A stretch of DNA of 64,000 nt. Origin: Maribacter forsetii DSM 18668 (lineage in GTDB: Bacteria > Bacteroidota > Bacteroidia > Flavobacteriales > Flavobacteriaceae). Below, piece after piece: positions 8,738 through 17,268 of this stretch (its first letter is position 1; the number at the start of each line of letters is the position of its first letter). Made by a program: the position numbers and the translations under genes. The notes beneath the pieces were generated by a model, which was given only the letters and a program-made list of their open reading frames with translations, was not told where the DNA came from and searched no databases. The stretch covers positions 1,798,001 to 1,862,000 of the forward strand of contig NZ_JQLH01000001.1 of the NCBI RefSeq assembly GCF_000744105.1. Direction: 5' to 3'.

Positions 8738-8947
8738 TATATCTAAATGGGATTAAAATGCAAAGATTAAAAAATAACGCCCGATTAGGAAATATATTTT
8801 AGACCAAGTCGTTATTTACAGGGTTCAAACACCTGTACGTACGATAAATGGTAAATGCCATTTCCTTTAACCGATATTTTACATGTATTAAACGAATTAT
8901 AATGTTAATTCGGTAATTTGGTTAAATGTATAGTTAATTTTGAAGCT

Positions 8948-8955
8948 TATATTTG
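8948..8955 (+). promoter_or_regulatory. -7 box for the plus-strand polysaccharide operon
   Basis: TATATTTG matches TAnnTTTG exactly and lies 21 bases before the TTG start at 8976. The nearest TTTG (8917-8920) is 27 bases away, longer than the usual spacer, so the -33 assignment is weak. Confidence 0.5.
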
Positions 8956-8975
8956 TAATCCTAAATTGACAACTA

Positions 8976-10112
8976 TTGAAAACCGTTTCAACACCTGCTA
9001 AAATATGGCTTTCTTCACCGCACATGGGAGGGACAGAGCAAAACTATGTTAATGAAGCCTTTGATACTAATTGGATCGCACCTTTGGGACCCAATGTTAA
9101 TGCTTTTGAGCAATCTATTAAGCAAAAACTTGGAAATAATGTTCATGTTGCTGCATTAAGTGCAGGCACGGCGGCTATTCATTTAAGTTTGGAACTTTTG
9201 GGGGTAGGTCATGGAGATGAAGTAATCTGTCAAAGTTTTACTTTTTCAGCTTCTGCAAATCCAATAACATATTTAGGAGCTTCTCCCGTTTTTGTAGATA
9301 GTGAATTGGATACTTGGAACATATCACCTGTTTTATTGCGTAAAGCAATAGAGGATGGTATTGCTAAAGGAAAAAAACCAAAAGCCATTATTGCAGTTCA
9401 TTTATATGGAATGCCTTATAAAATTTCTGAGATTGGAACTATAGCCAAAGAGTTTGAAATTCCAATTATTGAGGATAGTGCTGAAGCATTGGGAAGCAGC
9501 TATAAGGAAACACCTTGTGGTACTTTTGGTGATATAGGTATTCTATCTTTTAACGGGAATAAAATTATTACAACTTCAGGTGGAGGAGCCTTGGTTTCCA
9601 AGAACAAAGAGTTTGTGGAAAGAGCTGTGTTTTTGGCAACCCAAGCTAGGGACGATGCACCGCACTATCAACATTCTAATATAGGTTATAATTACAGAAT
9701 GAGTAATGTTTTGGCCGGTATTGGACGTGGTCAGATGGAAGTTTTAAATGATCGTGTAAATGCACGTAGAGCCAATCATCAATATTATAAAGACAAAATA
9801 GGTCAATTTGAAGAAATTGAATTTTTAATTGAGCCTGACGGATATTTTTCGAATAGATGGCTAAGTTGTATCTTAACGCCGTCATTTGAGATAAGAGAAA
9901 AGCTTAGGCTGGCTTTATTAGATGAGAATATAGAATCTAGACCTTTATGGAAACCATTACACTTACAACCAATTTTTAGGACTTCCAAACATTTTGTTGA
10001 TGGAACCTCAGAATCATTATTTGAAAGAGGGCTTTGTTTACCTAGTGGGTCTAACTTGACCAAAGACGATTTAGATCGCGTAGTAACAACTATCAAAAAC
10101 GTTTTATCATGA
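8976..10112 (+). CDS. DegT/DnrJ/EryC1/StrS sugar aminotransferase (PglE-like)
   Basis: 378 residues, PLP-dependent nucleotide-sugar aminotransferase. Schiff-base Lys196 lies in SFNGNKIITTSGGGAL, and EDSAEALGS (166-174) provides the PLP Asp. The TTG start at 8976 places the family's usual KIWLSSPHMGGTE near the N-terminus, so I keep it although it is not ATG. The stop overlaps the ATG of the downstream dehydratase (ATGA, 10109-10112). As that gene is a PglF/CapD-type 4,6-dehydratase, the likely job is amination of UDP-4-keto-6-deoxy-GlcNAc to the 4-amino sugar, as in bacillosamine-type synthesis; the acetyltransferase for the next step is not seen nearby. Confidence 0.88.
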   Translation: MKTVSTPAKIWLSSPHMGGTEQNYVNEAFDTNWIAPLGPNVNAFEQSIKQKLGNNVHVAALSAGTAAIHLSLELLGVGHGDEVICQSFTFSASANPITYLGASPVFVDSELDTWNISPVLLRKAIEDGIAKGKKPKAIIAVHLYGMPYKISEIGTIAKEFEIPIIEDSAEALGSSYKETPCGTFGDIGILSFNGNKIITTSGGGALVSKNKEFVERAVFLATQARDDAPHYQHSNIGYNYRMSNVLAGIGRGQMEVLNDRVNARRANHQYYKDKIGQFEEIEFLIEPDGYFSNRWLSCILTPSFEIREKLRLALLDENIESRPLWKPLHLQPIFRTSKHFVDGTSESLFERGLCLPSGSNLTKDDLDRVVTTIKNVLS

Positions 10113-12040
10113 TACAGAAATACCTTAATTATAGTGCACAACGATATGCCTCAAAGTGGCTTGTGTTGAGTATAGATTTAATCACGGTAGTTTTCTCGTT
10201 TATACTATCATATTTTATTCGATTCAATTTGACATTAAATTTTGATATTCATAATTTTTTGGTTCAAATTCCACTGGTAGCCACGGCTTCATTAATTGCT
10301 TTTTTAATAGTAGGGTCTTATAAGGGGGTAGTACGCCATACAGGTGTTAGGGATGTGTACAATATTTTTAATGCAGTGTGTTTCTTTAGTATACTCGTTA
10401 TTTTTGTTGTAATGATTAACAGGCAATTGGATATTTTAAGTCAATTTACAATTCCATTGTCTATCATCATTATTAATAGCTTAATTACTTTTATTGGTCT
10501 TGCTGCTTCTCGTTTTGTTTTTAAATCTTTTTATAACAAAATGAATAGTTCCATAAAGGTGACTAAAAATATATTGATATACGGAGCAGGTGATTCTGGT
10601 GTGCTAACGCATAGTGCTATAGGTAATAACAGTAAAAGTCGCTATAAAGTAATTGGATATATTGATAGAGACGTTAAAAAAATCGGAAAAAATATTAATG
10701 GAGTTCCTGTTTTTGCAAGAAGAACATTAACAGAAGCATTTATTGTTAAAAATAATATTTCTGAGATTATTTTTTCTATACAAAATATTGATTCGGTTAA
10801 ATTAAGGAAAACAGTAGAAGGTCTTGTTGATTTACCTATCGTAGTAAAAATTGTACCTCCTATTGAAGATTGGATAAACGGTGAACTAAAAGTTTCACAA
10901 ATAAAACAAGTGCAAATTGAAGATTTACTTGATCGCGCTCCTATAACTATTAAGAATAGTAAAATTGCGATGGAGTTAATGAACAAAACTGTTATGGTAA
11001 CGGGTGGTGCTGGATCTATTGGTAGTGAAATTGTTCGTCAAATATGTAATTATGATTACAAATCTTTGATTGTTATTGATTCTGCAGAATCGGCATTGTA
11101 TGATTTGCAACAGGAATTAAAACAAAATGGATTTCATAATTTTATTCCGATTGTGACAGATATTAGGGATAAGAATAGAATGAACGCTTTATTTAGCGAA
11201 CATAGACCTAATGTTGTTTTTCATGCCGCAGCATATAAGCATGTTCCTTTAATGGGGTATAACTCTTATGAGGCTATAAAAATTAATGTTGGTGGTACAA
11301 AGAACGTAGCAGATTTATCTATATTACATGGAGTTGAGAAATTTGTCTTTGTATCAACTGATAAAGCAGTAAACCCAACAAATGTAATGGGAGCAACTAA
11401 ACGAATTGCAGAAATGTATATTAGTTGCATGCAAAAAGAAAATAAGACAAAATTTATTACTACCCGATTTGGTAATGTTCTTGGGTCAAATGGTTCCGTA
11501 ATACCTTTGTTTAGAAAACAAATAGAAAAGGGAGGTCCTTTAACATTAACCCATAAAGATATTACACGTTATTTTATGACCATACCAGAAGCTTCTCAAT
11601 TAGTTTTGGAAGCAGGGGCAATGGGTGAAGGTGGAGAGATATTTATTTTTGACATGGGCGAGTCTGTCAAGATATACGATTTAGCCAAAAATATGATTAA
11701 GCTTTCTGGTTTACGTTATCCTGAAGATATTGATATTAAGATTACCGGTTTACGACCTGGTGAGAAATTATATGAAGAATTGTTGGCTAACGGAGAAAAT
11801 ACCTTACCAACCTATCATCAGAAAATTAAAATTAGTAAGGTGCGCGACGTTGAATATGCGAAGGTAAGATCTAAAATTGATGAACTTTGTATTACCAACA
11901 TGTTTTTTAGTGGTAATACAGTGAAACTAATGAAAGAGATAGTTCCTGAATATATATCTAAAAACTCTGACTTATGTGACTTAGATAACGTTGAGTCAAA
12001 AAAAGATTCAGAACAAAAACTTAAAATAGTAAAATCTTAA
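10109..12040 (+). CDS. Membrane nucleotide-sugar 4,6-dehydratase/epimerase (PglF/CapD family)
   Basis: 643 residues. About four membrane helices occupy residues 18-135, followed by a CoA-binding-like Rossmann domain (ILIYGAGDSGV, 155-165) and a C-terminal SDR domain with TGGAGSIGSE (298-307). In the active site STDKAVNPTNVMGATK (416-431) the usual Tyr-x3-Lys is Met427-x3-Lys431, as in membrane PglF-type dehydratases, with Thr417-Asp418-Lys419 retained. It would convert UDP-GlcNAc to its 4-keto-6-deoxy form at the inner membrane. It is coupled to the aminotransferase by a four-base overlap. The last about 30 residues are charged and poorly conserved in character. Confidence 0.9.
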   Translation: MIQKYLNYSAQRYASKWLVLSIDLITVVFSFILSYFIRFNLTLNFDIHNFLVQIPLVATASLIAFLIVGSYKGVVRHTGVRDVYNIFNAVCFFSILVIFVVMINRQLDILSQFTIPLSIIIINSLITFIGLAASRFVFKSFYNKMNSSIKVTKNILIYGAGDSGVLTHSAIGNNSKSRYKVIGYIDRDVKKIGKNINGVPVFARRTLTEAFIVKNNISEIIFSIQNIDSVKLRKTVEGLVDLPIVVKIVPPIEDWINGELKVSQIKQVQIEDLLDRAPITIKNSKIAMELMNKTVMVTGGAGSIGSEIVRQICNYDYKSLIVIDSAESALYDLQQELKQNGFHNFIPIVTDIRDKNRMNALFSEHRPNVVFHAAAYKHVPLMGYNSYEAIKINVGGTKNVADLSILHGVEKFVFVSTDKAVNPTNVMGATKRIAEMYISCMQKENKTKFITTRFGNVLGSNGSVIPLFRKQIEKGGPLTLTHKDITRYFMTIPEASQLVLEAGAMGEGGEIFIFDMGESVKIYDLAKNMIKLSGLRYPEDIDIKITGLRPGEKLYEELLANGENTLPTYHQKIKISKVRDVEYAKVRSKIDELCITNMFFSGNTVKLMKEIVPEYISKNSDLCDLDNVESKKDSEQKLKIVKS

Positions 12041-12064
12041 ATTCAACCTTAAATTAAAAATTAA

Positions 12065-12841
12065 ATGAATCATTTGACAACAAAATTATCTAAGTTTTTT
12101 TACTTTTCTTTGACTGTATTATTGTTGCATTCTTGTGCTTCTCCAAAAGATGTAGTTTATTTTCAAGGTGTTGGGGATTATGAAACTAAGGTAGGTGAAA
12201 ATAATCACTCTCAAACCTATAAGGTAGATGACGTTGTATCTATAAATGTTTCAACGTTGGATCCACAAGCTAGTATGCCATTTAACCTGGTTAAAGGTAT
12301 GGATGAAAGTGGTATGAGAGCAGAGCAATTGGATTACATTGTGGATAAAAGTGGTAATATTGATTTTCCGGTAATTGGTCAAGTGAAAATAGCAGGTTTA
12401 ACAGCTGAAAAAGCAAAAGAACTACTGAAACAAAAGTTAAGTAATTACCTAAAAGACCCGATTATTAATATTCGTTTAAAAAACTTTACAGTAACGATTT
12501 TAGGAGAAGTAAAGGCTCCGGGAACATATCCGGTAATTGGAGAACAAATTACAATTTTAGAAGCACTAGGTCTAGCTAATGACTTAACCATAAAAGGTAA
12601 GAGAGATAATGTTTTGGTAATTCGTGATTTTGACGGAACCAAAGTTTATCATAGAATAAATCTTACAAGTAAAGAAGCTTTGGATTCACCTGTTTATTAC
12701 TTAACACAGAACGATGTGGTTTATGTAGAACCTAATAATTCTGCGATTACTTCTTCCTCTTTAGATAATAGGGCTACCATCTGGGTCTCAATAGCTTCAG
12801 TGTTGATTACATCGTCAGTTCTAATTTTAACTAGAAACTAA
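12065..12841 (+). CDS. Polysaccharide export lipoprotein (Wza/OPX type)
   Basis: 258 residues. Lipoprotein signal with Cys24 (LLLHSC), then the Bacteroidota-type PKDVVYFQG start, a Poly_export domain (YKVDDVVSINVSTLDP to about 130) and one SLBB-like domain (FTVTILGEVKAPGTYPV onward). A C-terminal hydrophobic helix (about 236-255) resembles the membrane anchor of many OPX proteins. It should form the outer-membrane/periplasmic channel for the polymer. Twenty-four bases separate it from the dehydratase and 36 from the tyrosine kinase it partners with. Confidence 0.9.
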   Translation: MNHLTTKLSKFFYFSLTVLLLHSCASPKDVVYFQGVGDYETKVGENNHSQTYKVDDVVSINVSTLDPQASMPFNLVKGMDESGMRAEQLDYIVDKSGNIDFPVIGQVKIAGLTAEKAKELLKQKLSNYLKDPIINIRLKNFTVTILGEVKAPGTYPVIGEQITILEALGLANDLTIKGKRDNVLVIRDFDGTKVYHRINLTSKEALDSPVYYLTQNDVVYVEPNNSAITSSSLDNRATIWVSIASVLITSSVLILTRN

Positions 12842-12877
12842 TTAGTATTTACGAATTGAAATTTTACAAATTGTTTT

Positions 12878-15253
12878 ATGAGTGAAAATTTGAATAACGG
12901 TCAAAATTTGAGTGATATACTTAAAATTTATACCAAAAAGTGGAAATGGTTTTTAATTGGAGCTATTATAGCAATATTATTGGCTACAGTATATTTAAGA
13001 TATGCTACACCGCAATATGCCGGACAAGCAAAAATTCATATAATTGAGGAAAAGAACGCATCTTCTGAATTGGCAGCTTTTAATGATCTGGATATTTTAG
13101 GAGTTGGTGGAACTAATAAAGTAGAAGACGAAATTGAGGTTTTAAACTCAAGGTCTAATTTTATAGAAGTTGTTAAAAATTTAAAATTAAATATTCGCTA
13201 CAATGTCTTAGGAAACGTCAAGTCTTCTGAGGTATACAGGAGTAGACCTTTTAATATAAATTTTATTGCCAATGACTCTGTCGTTAATAGTTCTGAGTTA
13301 GTTTTTTATGTAGATATACAAGATTCAAATAACTTTGGTTTTAATTTTTTAGAAGATGGTCCTGTAAAAATTTACTCTTATGGTAAGAATATAGAAACGC
13401 CTATTGGTGATATTGTACTTACCCCTAATTCAGAGTTTTTAAAACAATATGTAGGAAAGCGATTTTTAATCGAAATAATGCCTGTTTTTAGAGTGGCAGA
13501 AGCTTATCAAGCTAATACATTAATTAGTGCTATTGGGGAAAAATCTAATATTATAAATATTGAATTAACGGATCCTGTACCGGAAAAAAGTATAGATCTT
13601 TTAAATGGTCTTATATCGGAATATAACCAAAATGGTATTGAGGATAAGAAAATTATAGCAGATAGAACTTCTAACTTTATAAATGAACGAATAGAGGAAA
13701 TATCTGTTGAATTAAGTTCTGTAGATCAAGATGCTCAAGATTTTAAAACATCAAAGGGTGTAACCGATATAGCCAATGAGTCCAATATCGCTTTAAATTT
13801 AAGTGCTGCGAATAGACAAGAATTAGAGAATGCTAGAACTCAGTTGAATATTGCGAGTGGAATGAATCAAATCATCTCAGATGAGAATGGGTATGATGTT
13901 CTACCGTCAAATGTTGGTCTTTCTGATCCTAGCATAGCCAATACTACGGCAAAATACAATGAGTTGGCCTTGGAGCGAAAGCGTTTGTTGAAAAGCGCGG
14001 ATGAGCAAAACCCAATTATTGTAAACTTAGATGAGCAGTTAGCTGGACTAAAAGGAAATATTAAAAGTAGTTTGTCTGGTATGGAGAGAAATCTTGGTAT
14101 GCAGGTCAACAATTTAAGTGGTCAACTATCTCGAATAAATTCAAAAATTTATTCTGCACCAAGTAATTCTAGACAGTTAAGAGATATAGAAAGACAACAG
14201 CAAACGACTGAATCTTTGTTTTTGTATTTATTACAGAAGCGAGAGGAATCTCAAATAGCAATGGCTTCTAGTGCGCCTAAATCGAAAGTTATTGATAGTG
14301 CTCATCTAGTACAACAAGAGCCGGTAAAACCAAAGAACGCTATTGTTTATTTAGCCTCGTTTATTTTAGGGTTACTTGTTCCTTTCGGTATTATTTATGC
14401 AAAAGATTTGCTAGATACTAAAATACATAATAAGCATAGTTTGGAAGTATATACAAACGATGTTCCGGTATTAGGAGAATTACCTAGGTTATCGAAAAAA
14501 GATGACAAAATTATAATTAATGATGATAGATCGGTTTTAGCGGAAGCTCTACGTATCATAAGAACAAATCTTGACTTTTTAATTAAAACTAAAAATGCGA
14601 CAAATAGTAGTAAGAATAACATAGTTTTTATTACCTCTAGTACACCCGGAGAAGGAAAGACTTTTGTTTCTACTAATCTCTCAATGATATTAGCTAGTAC
14701 AGATAAAAAAGTTTTACTAATTGGGGCTGATATACGAAACCCTAAATTGTACTCATTCTTTTCTGGAGATTCAATAGATAAGTTGAAGACACCTTCAAGA
14801 AATAAGGATGCCGGCTTAACTGAATACCTTTTAGATGATTCAATAGAGGTTAAGGACATCATTAGACCTATGTTAGTTCATCATAATACAATAGATGTAA
14901 TCTACTCAGGAAAAATTCCGCCAAATCCAGCTGAGCTTCTTATGAGCTCCAAAGTAGAGGGATTATTAGATGAAGTTTCGGAATTATATGATTATGTAAT
15001 AGTGGATACGGCACCTATGATGGTGGTAAGTGATACTTTATTAATTGCTCCTTATGCTAATCATATTATATATGTTACTAGAGCAGGGGTTACTGATGAG
15101 GCCGCTGTAAAATTCCCTATAAATCTACGGGATGAAGGTAAATTAAAAGGTATATCCTTTGTTGTCAATGATGTTACTTTAGACGAGTTGGGATATGGAG
15201 GTAAATATGGTTACGGATATAGTAAAACAAGTAAAAAATGGTGGAAATTCTAA
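12878..15253 (+). CDS. wzc: Polysaccharide co-polymerase / tyrosine autokinase (Wzc-like)
   Basis: 791 residues. Wzz domain with a first membrane helix about 24-42, a long periplasmic coiled-coil part (about 250-450), second helix about 485-507, then a BY-kinase domain: Walker A TPGEGKT (589-595), Walker A' LLIGADIRNP, Walker B YVIVDTAPMM. The C-terminus is a tyrosine cluster (Tyr773, 777, 779, 781), the usual autophosphorylation tail. It controls chain length and export with the OPX lipoprotein just upstream. A strong terminator for this operon lies at 15302-15340, inside the opposite-strand phosphatase gene. Confidence 0.94.
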   Translation: MSENLNNGQNLSDILKIYTKKWKWFLIGAIIAILLATVYLRYATPQYAGQAKIHIIEEKNASSELAAFNDLDILGVGGTNKVEDEIEVLNSRSNFIEVVKNLKLNIRYNVLGNVKSSEVYRSRPFNINFIANDSVVNSSELVFYVDIQDSNNFGFNFLEDGPVKIYSYGKNIETPIGDIVLTPNSEFLKQYVGKRFLIEIMPVFRVAEAYQANTLISAIGEKSNIINIELTDPVPEKSIDLLNGLISEYNQNGIEDKKIIADRTSNFINERIEEISVELSSVDQDAQDFKTSKGVTDIANESNIALNLSAANRQELENARTQLNIASGMNQIISDENGYDVLPSNVGLSDPSIANTTAKYNELALERKRLLKSADEQNPIIVNLDEQLAGLKGNIKSSLSGMERNLGMQVNNLSGQLSRINSKIYSAPSNSRQLRDIERQQQTTESLFLYLLQKREESQIAMASSAPKSKVIDSAHLVQQEPVKPKNAIVYLASFILGLLVPFGIIYAKDLLDTKIHNKHSLEVYTNDVPVLGELPRLSKKDDKIIINDDRSVLAEALRIIRTNLDFLIKTKNATNSSKNNIVFITSSTPGEGKTFVSTNLSMILASTDKKVLLIGADIRNPKLYSFFSGDSIDKLKTPSRNKDAGLTEYLLDDSIEVKDIIRPMLVHHNTIDVIYSGKIPPNPAELLMSSKVEGLLDEVSELYDYVIVDTAPMMVVSDTLLIAPYANHIIYVTRAGVTDEAAVKFPINLRDEGKLKGISFVVNDVTLDELGYGGKYGYGYSKTSKKWWKF

Positions 15254-15262
15254 ACCATTAGC

Positions 15263-16003
15263 TTACTTAAAATTATAAATAGTCTTTTCGATAATAGGCT
15301 TAATAAGCATCAATGTTTTTTCATTGATGCTTATTTTTTTGAGGTAATTCAGTTGCGTAATTTTATGAACATCACTAGCAACAAAATCTATTAGATTGTT
15401 CTTTAGTAAGTATAAAGCTGTTTGTTTAACTTCTTTACCATAGTAATCACCTAGTGATAAAATATTCATTTGAAACAATAAACCGTCGTTCTTATATTTA
15501 GAATAAGCTTTTAGATTTTTGTGTAAATAGGCATACCGCTCAGGATGAGCAAAAATTGGAAATAAACCTGAGCTTTTGATTTTATCTACCGAACTATCAA
15601 AATTAATCGAAGCCTGTAAATAAGACATTTCTATTAATAAGTAGTTTTTAGCCAAAGGCATGAATTGTTTGTCTTCAAGAATTTTTTCAAAACCAGAATC
15701 GATCATGTGTTCCGCTGCAGCCTCTATATTTATATGCTCCAAATTGTTCATTTTTAAAGCATTTTGGAGTAATGATAACGAGCTGGCAATGGTACTAGGA
15801 TTATTAGGGTAATAATTCTCCATAATATGTGGCGTACAGATAAAATCTGTTACTCCAAACTCATTAAAACCTTTAATAAGTTCAATAGAATCCTCAATAG
15901 TTTTTGCTCCGTCATCTATTCCTGGTAAGATGTGATTATGAATATCTATAAATCCGTCTAAATGGTCAATTAAGAAATGTTTTTTGGAGAAAAAGCTGAA
16001 CAT
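15263..16003 (-). CDS. CpsB/YwqE-type PHP-fold tyrosine phosphatase
   Basis: 246 residues. The N-terminal metal motif HNHILPGIDDG (22-32) with preceding Ile-Asp-Ile, CTPHIMENYY, then FAHPERYAYL and a late ASDVHK motif give the PHP-phosphoesterase metal set of CpsB/CapC/YwqE. It would dephosphorylate the Wzc-like kinase. It converges on wzc with nine bases between the stop codons. The last 15-20 codons overlap the wzc terminator on the other strand. A -7 box at 16047-16054 suggests its own transcript. Confidence 0.92.
   Translation of the reverse strand: MFSFFSKKHFLIDHLDGFIDIHNHILPGIDDGAKTIEDSIELIKGFNEFGVTDFICTPHIMENYYPNNPSTIASSLSLLQNALKMNNLEHINIEAAAEHMIDSGFEKILEDKQFMPLAKNYLLIEMSYLQASINFDSSVDKIKSSGLFPIFAHPERYAYLHKNLKAYSKYKNDGLLFQMNILSLGDYYGKEVKQTALYLLKNNLIDFVASDVHKITQLNYLKKISINEKTLMLIKPIIEKTIYNFK
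15302..15340 (+). terminator. Strong wzc-operon terminator embedded in the convergent gene
   Basis: AATAAGCATCAATG (15302-15315), six-T loop, perfect complement (15322-15335), then T5 to 15340. A 14-bp perfect stem followed by U-run on the plus strand; on the minus strand there is no U-run after it. It lies entirely in the coding sequence of the phosphatase (codons for ISINEKTLMLI). Confidence 0.88.
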
Positions 16004-16046
16004 AAACTGAAATTAGGTTTTAGTTATCTGAGGATTAGTAATACAT

Positions 16047-16054
16047 CAAAGTTA
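16047..16054 (-). promoter_or_regulatory. -7 box for the phosphatase gene
   Basis: On the minus strand reads TAACTTTG (TAnnTTTG match) 44 bases upstream of the start at 16003. No -33 partner is seen at normal spacing. Confidence 0.33.
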
Positions 16055-16195
16055 CTGTTTATTACCATTATAAGTTTTTATGAAATTTACAATGTGGAAT
16101 GGCTTTACTTTTATAACTTGTATAATAGTATATACTCAAAGTTGATAACTATAAAAGGGCTTTATTATTTTAGATGTATCAATGAAAAATATAGT

Positions 16196-16948
16196 TTAGG
16201 TGTTTTTAGCTGTAATATGGATTTGTCTAGATCCATACCAAGAATAGAATTCTCCGTCAACTAATTTTACATCCGTATTTTTTAGAAAATCCTGAATAGT
16301 TTTTAGATGTTCTTCTTTAAATGGATAAGGCTCAGATGATAATAGCACTACATCAGGTTTATAATCACTTATTTCTTGTAAGGTAACGATAGGGTAGCGG
16401 TTTTGCTCTGAAAATAGATTAATATAACCGCAACGGTTTAGAATGTCATTGATATAGGTGTCACCACCAATGGTCATATATGGATCTTTCCAGATGAGAT
16501 ATACAGCTTTTTTAAGAGGAGCTTTGGGTTTTAGATAGTTGTTTAATTGGTTGATGATTTCATTTGCTCGAAAAGTGCTACCAGTAATCAAACTGATTTG
16601 CTCAATCATTTTTAAACTATCGTCAAAAGTCTTAACATCACTAATCCATACAGGTGTGGATTCACTTAAAAATTTAATTTGTGTTTTAATGTTTTCTTCT
16701 TTGTTAGCCAGAATTAAATCAGGATTTAATTTTACAATCTTTTCTAAATTTAAATCCTTTGTACCACCAATCATGCTTTTCGTGAGATACGGTTTGTTAG
16801 GGTGTACGCAGAATTTGGTACAACCAACAATTTTATCGCCTAATCCCAAATCGAACAACAATTCTGTGATAGAGGGAACAACAGAAATAATACGAGAAGG
16901 CGTATGGTCTATGTCTAATTGATTTCCTAATTGGTCTAAATAAATCAT
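16196..16948 (-). CDS. Helical-backbone metal/corrinoid receptor protein (BtuF-like) without signal peptide
   Basis: 250 residues. The fold is that of class III ABC substrate-binding proteins: RIISVVPSITELLFDLGLGD, NLEKIVKLNPDLILANKEEN, a central long helix region with LITGSTFRANEIINQL, and PDVVLLSSEPYPFKEEH in the second lobe. The nearest named relative is BtuF (vitamin B12 binding). There is no signal peptide or lipobox: the protein starts MIYLDQLGNQLDID, directly at the first strand. I see no ABC permease or ATPase beside it. It lies divergent from icmF, a B12 enzyme, which may be meaningful. Substrate assignment is inference. Confidence 0.75.
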   Translation of the reverse strand: MIYLDQLGNQLDIDHTPSRIISVVPSITELLFDLGLGDKIVGCTKFCVHPNKPYLTKSMIGGTKDLNLEKIVKLNPDLILANKEENIKTQIKFLSESTPVWISDVKTFDDSLKMIEQISLITGSTFRANEIINQLNNYLKPKAPLKKAVYLIWKDPYMTIGGDTYINDILNRCGYINLFSEQNRYPIVTLQEISDYKPDVVLLSSEPYPFKEEHLKTIQDFLKNTDVKLVDGEFYSWYGSRQIHITAKNT

Positions 16949-17113
16949 AGGTAAAGCAATGAAAATAGTCGTAAATCTAGGCTTTTTTTAATTGAAGAGA
17001 TGATTATAGAAACGTAATTCATGTTCTTAAAAATAGCAATTCGTTAAAATTCAGGTAAATATTTATTAATAGATCATTTAATGCCGTTGAAATCGAATAA
17101 AAATGAAATATTA

Positions 17114-17263
17114 CTAATTAAAATCTTTATTTTCGTATCGGTCTAAAATTGTTGTTGCAGCATCAATATTAGTGACCAGTGTAATGTGTTGAACGGCAAT
17201 TTTTTGAAAAACAAATGATTCATCACTCGAAAAAAATGGATTGCTAAAAATTAAATTGAGCAT
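17114..17263 (-). CDS. Possible 49-residue small protein
   Basis: An ATG at 17263 opens a 49-codon frame ending with TAG at 17114. It starts MLNLIFSNPFFSSDESFVFQ, continues with KIAVQHITLVTNIDAATTIL and ends DRYENKDFN. Codon use and composition look protein-like, with no low complexity, and no other reading of this 320-base gap looks coding. Against it: the start codon lies only five bases from the divergent icmF ATG, so its promoter would have to lie inside icmF, and I see no -7 box there. Function unknown. Confidence 0.38.
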   Translation of the reverse strand: MLNLIFSNPFFSSDESFVFQKIAVQHITLVTNIDAATTILDRYENKDFN

Positions 17264-17268
17264 TTAAA

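Noticed and set aside
8846..8863. AAATGG/CCATTT inverted repeat in the divergent polysaccharide promoter region
   Set aside because: Only six base pairs in AT-rich sequence; could be an operator but chance is likely.
15977..16264. Plus-strand frame of 95 codons across the phosphatase start
   Set aside because: Overlaps two clear opposite-strand genes and has no family-like features.
16949..17268. Cobalamin riboswitch upstream of icmF
   Set aside because: No B12-box-like conserved segment or extended structured leader could be recognised by eye; icmF is also not usually riboswitch-controlled.
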